From the NCBI GenBank assembly GCA_026004875.1, contig BPJZ01000009.1, forward strand, positions 62,001-126,000: a DNA stretch of 64,000 nt, given 5' to 3'. The notes beneath the pieces are model-generated. The model was given only the letters and a program-made list of their open reading frames with translations. It was not told where the DNA came from and made no database searches. Shown here piece by piece: positions 35,960 through 44,494 of the stretch. Source of the stretch: Candidatus Poribacteria bacterium (lineage in GTDB: Bacteria > Poribacteria > WGA-4E > GCA-2687025). The position numbers and the translations under genes are program-made. The first letter of the stretch is position 1, and each line of letters opens with the position of its first letter.

Positions 35960-36871
35960 ATGGTTCACTTTCTCTCTCTCCGGGATTTTTCCGCCAAGGA
36001 GCTGGAGGGTCTGATCCGCCGGGCTATGGAGGTCAAGCGCTACCCGCAATCGGTTCAGGACGCCATGCGAGGCAAGACGCTGGCGCTTTTGTTCCTCAAG
36101 CATTCGACTCGGACGCGGGTCTCCTTTGAAGTGGCGATGTATCAGATGGGCGGAAACGCCATCTACTTGACTGCGGACACCTCTCAGTTTGGGCGCGGAG
36201 AGACGATCGCCGACACGATCCGGACGCTCTCGCGTTATGTGGACGCCGTCGCCGCCCGCGTGTTCGAGCACGAACAGTTAGAAGAGTTGGCCCGTCACGC
36301 GACCGTGCCTGTGATCAATGCGCTGACCAACTTCAACCATCCCTGCCAGGTGTTGGGGGATCTGATGACCATCCTGGAGCACAAGGGCCGGCTGGACGGC
36401 ATCCGCCTGAGCTTTTTGGGTCCAGCGGACAACAACATTGTGAATTCGCTGCTTCACGCCTGCCCGAAGTTTGGGGTTCATCTGACCGTCTGTTCCCCTC
36501 CCGGCCAGCGGCTGAACCCGACGGCGCTCGAGTACGCTCGCGCGGTCGCCCGCGAGACGGACACCGAAGTTCGCCTGGTTCACGATCCGATCGAGGCGGT
36601 GAAGAACGCGGACGTGATCTATACCGACGTGTGGTTTTCTATGCATGAGACCCCCTCTGAGGAGGGGCTTCGGCTTTATCGTCCCTATCAGGTAAATGAA
36701 GCGCTGATGGCTCAAGCGCCCAAAGATGCCGTCTTTATGCACTGCATGCCCATCAAGCGCGGCCAGGAGGCTACCGACGCCGTCGCCGATTCGGAGCAGT
36801 CCATCATCTTCGATCAGGCCGAGAACCGGCTTCACACGCAAAAGGCGATCCTGCTCCACCTGATCGGCTGA
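35960..36871 (+). CDS. argF: Ornithine carbamoyltransferase (family-level; active-site variants)
   Basis: 303 residues. The carbamoyl-phosphate motif HSTRTR (residues 48-53) and HPCQ (127-130) are intact. The ornithine-side motifs differ slightly: DVWFSMHE has His229 where ornithine carbamoyltransferases have SMG, and HCMP (261-264) replaces HCLP. It condenses carbamoyl phosphate with ornithine to citrulline in arginine synthesis; the variants leave room for a related amine substrate. It is not in an arg operon; an ABC permease follows after 16 bases. The ATG at 35960 follows GGAAAGGGG. Confidence 0.8.
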   Translation: MVHFLSLRDFSAKELEGLIRRAMEVKRYPQSVQDAMRGKTLALLFLKHSTRTRVSFEVAMYQMGGNAIYLTADTSQFGRGETIADTIRTLSRYVDAVAARVFEHEQLEELARHATVPVINALTNFNHPCQVLGDLMTILEHKGRLDGIRLSFLGPADNNIVNSLLHACPKFGVHLTVCSPPGQRLNPTALEYARAVARETDTEVRLVHDPIEAVKNADVIYTDVWFSMHETPSEEGLRLYRPYQVNEALMAQAPKDAVFMHCMPIKRGQEATDAVADSEQSIIFDQAENRLHTQKAILLHLIG

Positions 36872-36887
36872 GGAGGAACGGGCACGA

Positions 36888-38066
36888 ATGCCACGATTTT
36901 GGCTCCGGGACCTTTATTATCGTCGGCTGCGCGTTGTCCTGACCGTCTTGGGAGTCGCCCTTCTTTCGATGCTGATCCTGTTGTTGGGCGGAATTATGAA
37001 CGGCCTTCGCTGGCAGGCCCAGCGCTACGTGCGGTTTGTCGGCGCCGACGCGTGGATCTCCAAGGAACGTTCCGGCGGCGTCTTTGTGGGATTCACCCTC
37101 CTGGACCCTGAGGACGTCGTTCCCTTGGTCCAGGCGTTCGGGCGGGGGGTGATGGACGAACGGGTCGGCGTCTCTCCGCTGATCTTTGCGCACGCGCGGC
37201 CGGTCGTAACGATCGGCGGCGTGGAGCGACAGGTGAAGGCCGTCGTCGTCGGCTATCGCGCTGGGAAGCTGGGCGGGCCGAGCCACCGCGATCTCGTTCG
37301 AGGGCGGCTCTTTGTGCCCAGCCCGGAGGTCTACTCGCCAGAACAGCGGGTCGAGCTAGAAGCCGTCGTGGACGAATCCCTTGGCGTTGAGATAGGACAG
37401 TCCATCGAGATCGGTGGCTATGCGGTCACCGTGGTGGGCATTGTTCGGGATATGATGTTCGTCTTCGACACGCCTTTGATCTTCATGGACATCCGCGCCG
37501 CTCAAGAGACCGTCCTGGAGAACGTGCTTTACGTGAACACCTTTTTGGTCAAAGCGGCTCCAGGGCACACGGCTGAGGAACTGGTCGCGCGGCTGAACGA
37601 CCCGGATCGGGGACTCCGCTCGGTTCGGGCCGTGGAGGTACACACCAGCGAAGAGACGATCGAGACGATCCTTACCAACTACGTCACCGAGCCGATGCGG
37701 GGCGTTCAGTTTCTACGGGTGATGCTCTGGCTGACCGCTGCGCTGATCGTCGGAATGATCTCCTATGTGACGACGATGGAAAAGACTCAAGAGCTGGGCG
37801 TCATGAAGGCGATCGGAGCGGACAACCGGTATGTGCTGCAGATGGTGCTCCTTCAGGTGTTGCTCACCTCGGTGGTCGGGGTGGCGTTAGGGGTGGCCCT
37901 GGCGTTGATCGCCGCGCCGGCCTTCCCGATCTTTGTTTTGGTGGACCCCCTGGAGGGGCTGACGGTGAGCCTGTTGAGCGTATTGATGTGTCTGTTGGGC
38001 GGCAGCTTTGCGGCCTGGCGGGCGACGCGGGTGGACCCGATGATCGCCTTCCGAGGGGAGCTGTGA
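36888..38066 (+). CDS. MacB/FtsX-type ABC transporter permease
   Basis: 392 residues. An N-terminal membrane helix (VVLTVLGVALLSMLILLLGG) is followed by a periplasmic MacB-like core of about 230 residues and three C-terminal helices with the FtsX-family ELGVMKAIGA segment. It pairs with the ATPase gene 2 bases downstream. Such type VII (mechanotransmission) systems export lipoproteins, lipids, peptides or drugs rather than importing solutes. Sequence resembles DevC-like heterocyst/glycolipid exporters, but no periplasmic adaptor is encoded here. Confidence 0.85.
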   Translation: MPRFWLRDLYYRRLRVVLTVLGVALLSMLILLLGGIMNGLRWQAQRYVRFVGADAWISKERSGGVFVGFTLLDPEDVVPLVQAFGRGVMDERVGVSPLIFAHARPVVTIGGVERQVKAVVVGYRAGKLGGPSHRDLVRGRLFVPSPEVYSPEQRVELEAVVDESLGVEIGQSIEIGGYAVTVVGIVRDMMFVFDTPLIFMDIRAAQETVLENVLYVNTFLVKAAPGHTAEELVARLNDPDRGLRSVRAVEVHTSEETIETILTNYVTEPMRGVQFLRVMLWLTAALIVGMISYVTTMEKTQELGVMKAIGADNRYVLQMVLLQVLLTSVVGVALGVALALIAAPAFPIFVLVDPLEGLTVSLLSVLMCLLGGSFAAWRATRVDPMIAFRGEL

Positions 38067-38068
38067 GC

Positions 38069-38815
38069 ATGTCGGTGGTCGTCGAAGGAATCGGCGTAAC
38101 CCGTTACTTTGGCATGGGCGAGGCTCGAGTCACGGCGGTGGATCATGTGGACATCGCCATCGAGTCCGGCGAACTGGTGATGCTGATGGGGGACAGCGGC
38201 TGCGGAAAGACAACCTTGATCAGCCTGCTAGGGGGCATTCTGACCCCGAGTGAGGGAAAGGTTATCCTCGACGGGGAGGAGCTCCCCTTCCATCGTCCGG
38301 CGTTGTTGCCCCGCGTTCGACGTGAGAAGGTGGGGTTCGTCTTTCAGATGTTCCACCTGATCCCGTACTTAACTGCGTTGGAGAACGTCATGTTGGCTCT
38401 AGACATCGCCGGCGTCCGGGGCGCCGAGGCGCGACGGCGCGCGGCCGAGCTTCTCGACCGGGTTGGCCTCTCTCACCGGCTACACCATCGTCCGGCTCAG
38501 CTCTCCGGCGGGGAGAAACAACGGGTCTCCTTTGCTCGGGCGCTGGCCAACCGGCCCAAGGTCCTCTTTGCCGATGAGCCGACGGCTAACCTGGACTCCA
38601 GGCAGTCTGAAAACCTCCTGGAATTGGTCCGCGAGCTCCGAGAACAGCACGCGACCACCATCGTCATCGTGACTCATCACGAATCCCTCAAGCCGCACGC
38701 TGACCGAATCCTTCACATGCGGGACGGACGGATCGTCCAGGAGGAACGGCCTGCCGAAAACGAGGTCGCCTCTATTGACGACCCTGAAAAACGGGAGTAT
38801 CCTTCCTTGCGGTAA
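38069..38815 (+). CDS. ABC transporter ATP-binding protein (LolD/MacB/DevA type)
   Basis: 248 residues. Walker A GDSGCGKTT, Q-loop FVFQMFHLIP, signature LSGGEKQRVSFARAL, Walker B VLFADEPTANLD and switch His (VTHHES) are all present. It energises the permease encoded immediately upstream. The ATG at 38069 is chosen because it lies 2 bases after the permease stop; the longer frame upstream runs into that gene. Confidence 0.9.
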   Translation: MSVVVEGIGVTRYFGMGEARVTAVDHVDIAIESGELVMLMGDSGCGKTTLISLLGGILTPSEGKVILDGEELPFHRPALLPRVRREKVGFVFQMFHLIPYLTALENVMLALDIAGVRGAEARRRAAELLDRVGLSHRLHHRPAQLSGGEKQRVSFARALANRPKVLFADEPTANLDSRQSENLLELVRELREQHATTIVIVTHHESLKPHADRILHMRDGRIVQEERPAENEVASIDDPEKREYPSLR

Positions 38816-39174
38816 CAACGACGAACACTTCGTCGGTTTCGCCTACAACAGAATCGTTCTCGCCCGGCGCGAACGACGCGAGAGGTTCAGTACCGCTCAG
38901 GGCTCCAAAACAACAAGGGAGTGCCCTGATGGTCTCGCGTCTACTCTTCTTTTGGCTTACTCTCCGATCTCGGCTCCTGGAGAGCCCTCGACAGATCCCA
39001 GCCCAAGGCGCCTTGAAGACGCTGAACTCCAATGTGCAACTTTTCATTGCGCGCCTGTCAGGTGTACGTTATAGTCATTCTCGAAGAGCAGGCGCCGCCG
39101 GCCCATCGAGGATGATGCGGCCTTCGGCGCTGTTTCGTCAGATAGGGTCTGCTTCAGAAGGGAGGACTGCGCTG
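38816..39174. other. 359-base intergenic region before the tandem secreted-protein genes
   Basis: This is the only gap over 300 bases. Just after the ABC stop a 7-base stem CGACGAA/TTCGTCG (38819-38835) may be a weak terminator. A promoter-like site lies at 39047-39075. From 38929 to the start at 39175 the frame is open and in phase with the next gene, but the stretch does not look like protein and precedes a clear ribosome site, so I treat it as non-coding. No repeat or tRNA seen. Confidence 0.5.
39047..39075 (+). promoter_or_regulatory. Putative promoter for the tandem secreted-protein genes
   Basis: TTGCGC (39047-39052) and TATAGT (39070-39075) are 17 bases apart, about 100 bases upstream of the first gene, leaving room for a long leader. 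Confidence 0.5.
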
Positions 39175-39930
39175 ATGAAGCGGTTATTCACACTCGCGTG
39201 TGCCCTGGCGTTCTTGATCAGCGTGGCGGCCGCTGCCCAAGGGCCGATTCGCGTGCTGGTGCTCACCGGAAACGTCACTCAGGAGGAGTACCCCGTTCTC
39301 TCTCAGTTCCAGACGATTGGATCCTTCCAGTTTGAGTGGGCTCAAACTGCGGACCGCTCCCTGCCCGGCCTTGAAAACTACGATATTCTCTGGATCGGCC
39401 AGGGAGAGATCTGTGAGAACGCTTACTTCTTTGACGCGGCAACGGAAACCAAGATTAAAGACTTCGTTGCTAACGGAGGGATCGTTATCTCCATCGGGCA
39501 GGATAGCGATGATGGTCGCCCTTGCGAGGACGGCTGGCTGCCGGTGGACCTGATCGGTGTGGAGCGCGGGGGCACTGAGGTGTTTGAGGTGACCAACGCT
39601 CCGGAGGTGGGGAGCCTCTTTGAGAAGCCCAATCAGGTGAACACGGCCCACTTTGACGATGCGTGGACGGCTCCGCCGCCGGAGATCATTCTTTTGGCGA
39701 CGATCAACAACGGCCAGGACGTCGGGATCGGCCTCCTTCCCCACGGAGACGGATACTATATCGTCACCAGCCTCGAAAACGAGAGTGCCAGCGACGTCCA
39801 GACGAATCAGCTGATTATTGAGAACCTACTGCTCTATGCCGCTGAACTGCTAGCCAGCGCTTCGACCCCCGTCGAGCCGCTGGGTAAGGCGGCGGTGCTG
39901 TGGGGTGCTGTGAAGGCAAATCACCGTTAA
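39175..39930 (+). CDS. Secreted ThuA/glutamine-amidotransferase-like fold protein, copy 1
   Basis: 251 residues from ATG 39175, after GAAGGGAGGA. The N-terminus is a signal peptide (LFTLACALAFLISVAAAAQG). The mature part begins VLVLTGNVTQEEYPVL and contains LENYDILWIGQGEIC and FVANGGIVISIGQDSDDG, the strand-turn pattern of ThuA-like class I amidotransferase folds, with a cysteine after the glycine turn but no assured catalytic triad. Function unknown; family call is tentative. The next gene is a close duplicate 40 bases downstream. Confidence 0.55.
   Translation: MKRLFTLACALAFLISVAAAAQGPIRVLVLTGNVTQEEYPVLSQFQTIGSFQFEWAQTADRSLPGLENYDILWIGQGEICENAYFFDAATETKIKDFVANGGIVISIGQDSDDGRPCEDGWLPVDLIGVERGGTEVFEVTNAPEVGSLFEKPNQVNTAHFDDAWTAPPPEIILLATINNGQDVGIGLLPHGDGYYIVTSLENESASDVQTNQLIIENLLLYAAELLASASTPVEPLGKAAVLWGAVKANHR
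39571..39752 (+). repeat. Near-identical direct repeat, unit 1
   Basis: This 182-base tract in copy 1 matches 40370-40551 in copy 2 with 8 mismatches counted by eye (about 96 percent), against clearly lower similarity towards both gene ends. The offset is 799 bases. Confidence 0.8.
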
Positions 39931-39970
39931 CCGGCCCACAGAGGCCTCGAGAAGAAGGGAGCTAACAACC

Positions 39971-40720
39971 ATGCGCCGATGGATATTAAACGGGGTTCTG
40001 TTGTTCTCTGTGCTGGGGTTAGCGCTCAACGCTCAAGCCCAGACCTTCAAGGTGCTGGTCCTGACTGGGAACGTCAGTCAAGCGGAGTTCCCCGTTCTTT
40101 CTGGGATCACCAAGCTGAATAGCTTCCAGTTCGAATGGGAGCAGACCGCCGATCGCGCGCTTCCTAACCTGGAGAACTACGACATTCTCTGGATCGGCCA
40201 GGGGGAGATCTGCGAAGGCGCTTACTTCTTTGACGCGGCAACGGAGACCAAGATTAAGAACTTCGTTGCAAAGGGAGGAGTCGTCATCTCCATCGGGCAG
40301 GACAGCGATGACGGTCGCCCCTGCGAGGTCGGTTGGTTGCCAGTGAACCTGACCGGTGTAGAACGTGGCGGCACTGAGGTGTTTGAGGTGACCGATGCTC
40401 CGGAGGTGGGGACGCTCTTTGAGAAGCCCAATCAGGTGAACACGGCTCATTTTGACGATGCGTGGACGGCTCCGCCGCCGGAGATCATTCTTTTGGCGAC
40501 GATCAACAACGGTCAGGACGTCGGGATCGGCCTGCTTCCCCACGGAGACGGGTATTACATCATCACTAGCCTCGAGAACGAGAGTGCCGGCGACGTTCAG
40601 ATAAATCAGGGGATTATGGAGAACCTGATGTATTACGCAGCCAACTTGATCGTCAGCCGGGCAGTGGACCCGCAGGGCAAAGCCGCCATCACATGGGGGA
40701 TGCTCAAGAGCTGGCACTAA
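39971..40720 (+). CDS. Secreted ThuA/glutamine-amidotransferase-like fold protein, copy 2
   Basis: 249 residues, paralogue of the gene at 39175 with the same architecture: signal peptide (LNGVLLFSVLGLALNAQAQ), VLVLTGNVSQAEFPVL, LENYDILWIGQGEIC and FVAKGGVVISIGQDSDDG. The signal peptides and C-terminal 30 residues have diverged while the central part is almost unchanged, pointing to a tandem duplication with gene conversion or strong constraint. The pair ends at a good terminator (40748-40777). Function unknown. Confidence 0.55.
   Translation: MRRWILNGVLLFSVLGLALNAQAQTFKVLVLTGNVSQAEFPVLSGITKLNSFQFEWEQTADRALPNLENYDILWIGQGEICEGAYFFDAATETKIKNFVAKGGVVISIGQDSDDGRPCEVGWLPVNLTGVERGGTEVFEVTDAPEVGTLFEKPNQVNTAHFDDAWTAPPPEIILLATINNGQDVGIGLLPHGDGYYIITSLENESAGDVQINQGIMENLMYYAANLIVSRAVDPQGKAAITWGMLKSWH
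40370..40551 (+). repeat. Near-identical direct repeat, unit 2
   Basis: Second copy of the 182-base tract at 39571-39752, offset by 799 bases and differing at 8 positions by eye count. Confidence 0.8.
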
Positions 40721-40747
40721 AGCCCACAGAGGCACGTCTCAGAGTCC

Positions 40748-40777
40748 AAAAGGCCGGGCGAATCCGTCCGGCCTTTT
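40748..40777. terminator. Bidirectional terminator
   Basis: AAAAGGCCGG and CCGGCCTTTT form a 10-base-pair stem with a 10-base loop between the convergent genes ending at 40720 and 40793, with T-runs on both strands. Confidence 0.8.
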
Positions 40778-40792
40778 CCGTTGTGACTTTGG

Positions 40793-41314
40793 TCAAAAGG
40801 CCACGCTTAACGAGGCGAGCACCGGCCCGGGGGAAGGTGGCGCCAAGGAGGACGAGGGCGCCGCGCGAGGAACGGGACTCTCCGGAAGCAGCGGCGCGTT
40901 GCGGTCCTTCCCGCGCATGTTTAGATAGTCGTAGACGCCGATGCCGACGGCTAGGAGGATTGCTCCAGCGCCGACCACGTTCCAGTCGCGATCTTCCAGG
41001 TCGGCGGCCAGAGAGCCTTCGGTGGCGATCTTGACTCCTCGCACGATCAAGTAGGAGTGGATCGCCGTGAAGGGAAGGGAGGTAAGCGTGACGATCTCAA
41101 AACGCCGAAGCGCCGATTCGTGGTACCGCGAAGGGGTCTCGGTGACCGCCCCAGGGCGGACGGCGATCGCAGGAGCCGAGCCGCTCGACGAAGCGCTCTC
41201 CTCCGAAGGCGTTCCTCCCTCTTGGGCGAACAGGGTTCCGCTTGGGAGAAGCCCGATCACTAGAAAAATGACGCTCAGGGAGAGCGCTGCCCAGCGGGTT
41301 CCTTCTCGCTTCAC
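40793..41314 (-). CDS. Hypothetical exported/membrane protein
   Basis: 173 residues. An N-terminal signal peptide (LSLSVIFLVIGLLPSGTLFA) is followed by a Ser/Pro-rich linker and two hydrophobic segments (TLTSLPFTAIHSYLIVRG; VVGAGAILLAVGIGVYDYL), then a Pro/Ser-rich tail. I do not recognise a family. Its start overlaps the lspA stop by 4 bases, so it is the last gene of the yggS-proC-divIVA-ileS-lspA operon and may be a small envelope protein. Confidence 0.55.
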   Translation of the reverse strand: MKREGTRWAALSLSVIFLVIGLLPSGTLFAQEGGTPSEESASSSGSAPAIAVRPGAVTETPSRYHESALRRFEIVTLTSLPFTAIHSYLIVRGVKIATEGSLAADLEDRDWNVVGAGAILLAVGIGVYDYLNMRGKDRNAPLLPESPVPRAAPSSSLAPPSPGPVLASLSVAF

Positions 41315-41869
41315 TGGGACGATCCTTCCGACTCCTTGTGGGCGGCTGCCTGAATTCGCTCCCGGATTAACAAGGCGATGAGGATCGCCGCGCCGATCGA
41401 AATAAACGTGTCGGCCAAGTTAAAGTAGGGCCACTGATACGAGCCGATGTCCACGTCGATATAGTCTACGACGTAGGAAAGGCGGACTCGGTCTGTAAAG
41501 TTTCCCAAGGCGCCTCCGGCGATCATCGCCAGTGCGATGCGCATTCCGGCCCGATCGCGATACGCCCAGTAGTACCAGCCGATGAACAGGAAGGCGAGGA
41601 TCGAGATCAGCATCAGAGGCCAACCGACGGTTTCGCCGGGTACCGAGGATGCCGAAGGCTCCGCCGGTGTTTTCTGCGTATCGAAAGCGCAGCAGACCGC
41701 CGAAGACCGGTTCGGAGACGAGAAACCGTCCCTGTCGCACCTGGTTCAGGACCCAGAACTTCACCGCCTGGTCGAGGAGAATGATTCCCATCGTGATCGC
41801 CAAAGAAAGGGCGTGGGCTCGCCATCCTTCCGCCGAGGAGGGGTTTTCTTGAGGGACCGTGGGGTTCAC
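41311..41869 (-). CDS. lspA: Lipoprotein signal peptidase (one-base frame break)
   Basis: The GTG at 41869 overlaps the stop of the ileS-like gene (GTGA). The first part reads ILLDQAVKFWVLNQV and RYAENTGGAFGIL, the last part GALGNFTDRVRLSYVVDYID and FNLADTFISIG, which hold both catalytic Asps of this membrane aspartic peptidase. The frame breaks near 41634-41645 at GGTACCC; dropping one base gives a continuous protein of about 185 residues with four membrane helices. It cleaves prolipoproteins after diacylglyceryl transfer. Because both catalytic motifs survive, a sequencing error is more likely than a dead gene. Confidence 0.8.
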
Positions 41870-44494
41870 TGGGGCTCCTTTCCTCGTGCGCCTGCGCTGT
41901 TCCGCAGCTCGGAGAGCCGATAGCCTGTGGCCGTTGCCTCTTCGGGGCGGAGCAGTCGAACCGGTCGATGAACCAGGGCCTCTAGTTCGGTGAGCGTCAA
42001 CTCGGCAATCCGAGCCCACTCCGCATCGTCTGCGATCAGCAGTATCGGCTCTTCCGAGTCGCGCTCCGCCGCCTGGAGGAGAAGGGCCTCAACTAGATGC
42101 GCCCACTCCGGGAAGGGAAAAGACGGCTCCCCTGCCCGGAGAACGCGCCGGCGCATCTTGCCGCCCAACGGAAACGGATAGTTCCAGTCCACGAGAAAGA
42201 TGCTAGGCGTGGTTTCTGAGGCAAACGTCCGGCGCCATAGGTGCTCACCCGTCGTTGGAAGAAATGGGGTCACCAGCTTCAGAGTGATGAGGAACCATTC
42301 TGCCAGCACCATCTGGAGCCGCTGGACGTTGGAGAGGCGACCGTTTCGGCGCAGCCCGGCGACGACGGTAGCGATCCTCTCCAAGGAGGGCAAGAAGCTG
42401 TGGACCTGCTCCCAAGCCTCTTGGAGCCGGTACTGTTGGAGAGACTCGACAATACTGCTGGCGACCTGTTCCAGCTCCTGCGCGAACGCCTGGAACAGCG
42501 GCGGTAGGGCGCTGGTGATCCGACCGGAGAGCGACGCCCCTTCGCATTGGGCCGCCACATAGGCCAGAGAACGACGGACGGCGGCCGCCTCCTCCTGGAC
42601 CGCCTCAATCGCCGAGGTGGGGTTTACCTCCTCTGGGAAGCTTCGGAGGATCAGCAGCCGCAACAGGTCCACCCCAAACGACCGGTCGAGCAGTTCCCAG
42701 AGCTCCGGCCGATCCAGGAGCGTCTGAGGGGCGTGGAGCCCCTCGGCGTGGCAGAAGTGCAAAAACTGCGTCGGCAGGTGGCCTTTAGCCGCAAAGAGGG
42801 ACAGCACGAGACGGCTGTACCACCCCTCCGAAGGGGTCGTGTCCAAGAAGATATCTCCCACGGCGGCGGTCTCTCGACGGCCCTCAAGGTTGAGCAGGCA
42901 GAAGATCAGCGAGAGCATCCCCGCCGAAACGGTGCTGGTATCCTTCCGGAACTCTCGCGCGCCGCACTCTGGGCAGTAAACGTCGTTGGGGAGCACCTCT
43001 TCGGCGGTGGCGTGGAACCACGCGTCGGTTCCGCGGTGGGCGATGAAATCCCGCACCGCCTTGACCGAACGTTCTACGTCTAGCTGGGTGCCGCACTTCT
43101 GGCAATAAAAGGCCGGCACGGGAAGGCTCCAGACGCGCTGCTGAGAGGCCGTCCAGCCGCGAGCCTCCCGGAGGGCTTGATCGAACCTCCGGCGCGTCGG
43201 CGGATACTCCTGAGCCAGACCGCGAACTGCCGCCTGAACCTGAAGGCGCAGGCTCTGATGGGCCGCGTCGAAGAACCACTGGTCCGCGGGCCGAAAGACC
43301 GCCGGCTGCTCGCAGATCCAACAGTGGGGATAGTTGACCAGTAGGTCCTCCTGAGCGGCAAGTAGACCGGTGGCCTTCAGTTGAAGGGCGATGTGCTGAG
43401 AGGCCTCCGAGACGGGAATTCCGCAAAAACTTCCAGCTTCCTCGGTCAGATGGCCTTCGTCGTCCACAATCGAGACGATTCGATAGTTATACTCTACCCG
43501 GAGGGGATACCCTCCCTCCGGCGTCGAGGCGGCCATGGGAAGCAGAGGATGATCCGTCTCCTCGTTCAGTTCGCCACCCGCAAAGACGACCGGAATCTCC
43601 TCGTTGGTGAGCGGATGGGCACAGATCAGATCGGGAATCGTCTCCGAGTCCAGTTTAAAGCAAGTGGGCCGAGGCTGAGGAGGGAACACCTTGGAAACGG
43701 CCTGGGTCTCCATCAAGACGGTGCGGTCTTCCTGTCTGGCCGCGACCAGTTGGCCCGATCCCGTCCAGGTAACGGCGACTGCGGCCGGGAGCGTCCACAG
43801 CTCCGGGACCCAAACGAGTAGATACAGCTCCTCCCCCAGCTCCTCCAGGCCGCGCCGCACCGGAAACAGGACGTAGGCCCCGTTCGACTTCCGAGGGCGA
43901 TAGAGCAGCTCCTCTTCCGTCAGAACGGATTGACACTCAACGCACCAGTAGCTGGGCTTAGCCTCCTTACGCAGGTAGCCGCGTTCCAGAAACTGGCCGA
44001 AATAGTCCAGCATTCGGGCCTCATGCCGCGATTCAAGGCGGGAGAAGACCCCTCTCCAGTCGGCGAAGATGCCCAGCTCGCGGGTTCGCTGGCGTTCTTG
44101 CTCCAGCCGTTGGGCCGTCTGCTCGATGCAGGCGCGGCGGAGCTCCACCGGATCGATCGCCCGTCGCTCCCGGTTGCCTCGGATGGCGATGTCCAGCTCT
44201 ACGTTGGGGTCAAAGAGGTTCCAGTTGGGCAGATAGCTGACGTTTGTACCCCATGAGCGCCGCGGCCTTGACATAGATATCCTTGAGGACGCGATGGGCC
44301 AACGTATAAGGGGTTAACCTCTTCAGCGGGGGTCGCGGCACGTCGTGGACGACCTGCTTTTGACGGCCCTTGTTCTTTTGGCGCAGTTGGGCCAGCAGCT
44401 CGATCTTCTCCCAGAACCGGACGATCTCAGGTCCCTGGAAGTCGTCGAAGTAGGTCCGTTCGCAATCGAGCAGCTCGTCGAGTGTTGGCTTCAT
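41866..44494 (-). CDS. Degenerate isoleucyl-tRNA synthetase paralogue (lacks HIGH and KMSKS; one-base frame break)
   Basis: About 876 residues in two frames: residues 1-84 (44494 to about 44245), then the remainder from about 44250 down. It follows IleRS throughout: the N-terminal block ending VLKDIYVKAAALMGY, the editing-domain order (LWTLPAAVAVTW, VDDEGHLTEEAGSF), NYPHCWICEQPAVFR, and GWTASQQRVWSLPVPAF in place of the usual DWCISRQRYWG. The signature motifs are lost: HIGH is TPYT (residues 61-64), KMSKS is absent after FLHFCHAEGL, and DVWFDSG reads STVSAGM. It cannot aminoacylate by the known mechanism. Placement between divIVA and lspA is the standard ileS site. A true IleRS must be elsewhere. 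The frame break at TACAAACGTC is one extra base. Pseudogene in slow decay or a repurposed protein are both open. Confidence 0.75.

Noticed and set aside
38929-39174. In-phase N-terminal extension of the first tandem secreted protein
   Set aside because: It would bury a clean signal peptide and ribosome site, the peptide looks random, and a promoter-like site lies within it.
39571-40551. CRISPR or mobile-element reading of the direct repeats
   Set aside because: There are only two units, both inside coding sequence and spaced by a gene length, so this is a tandem gene duplication.
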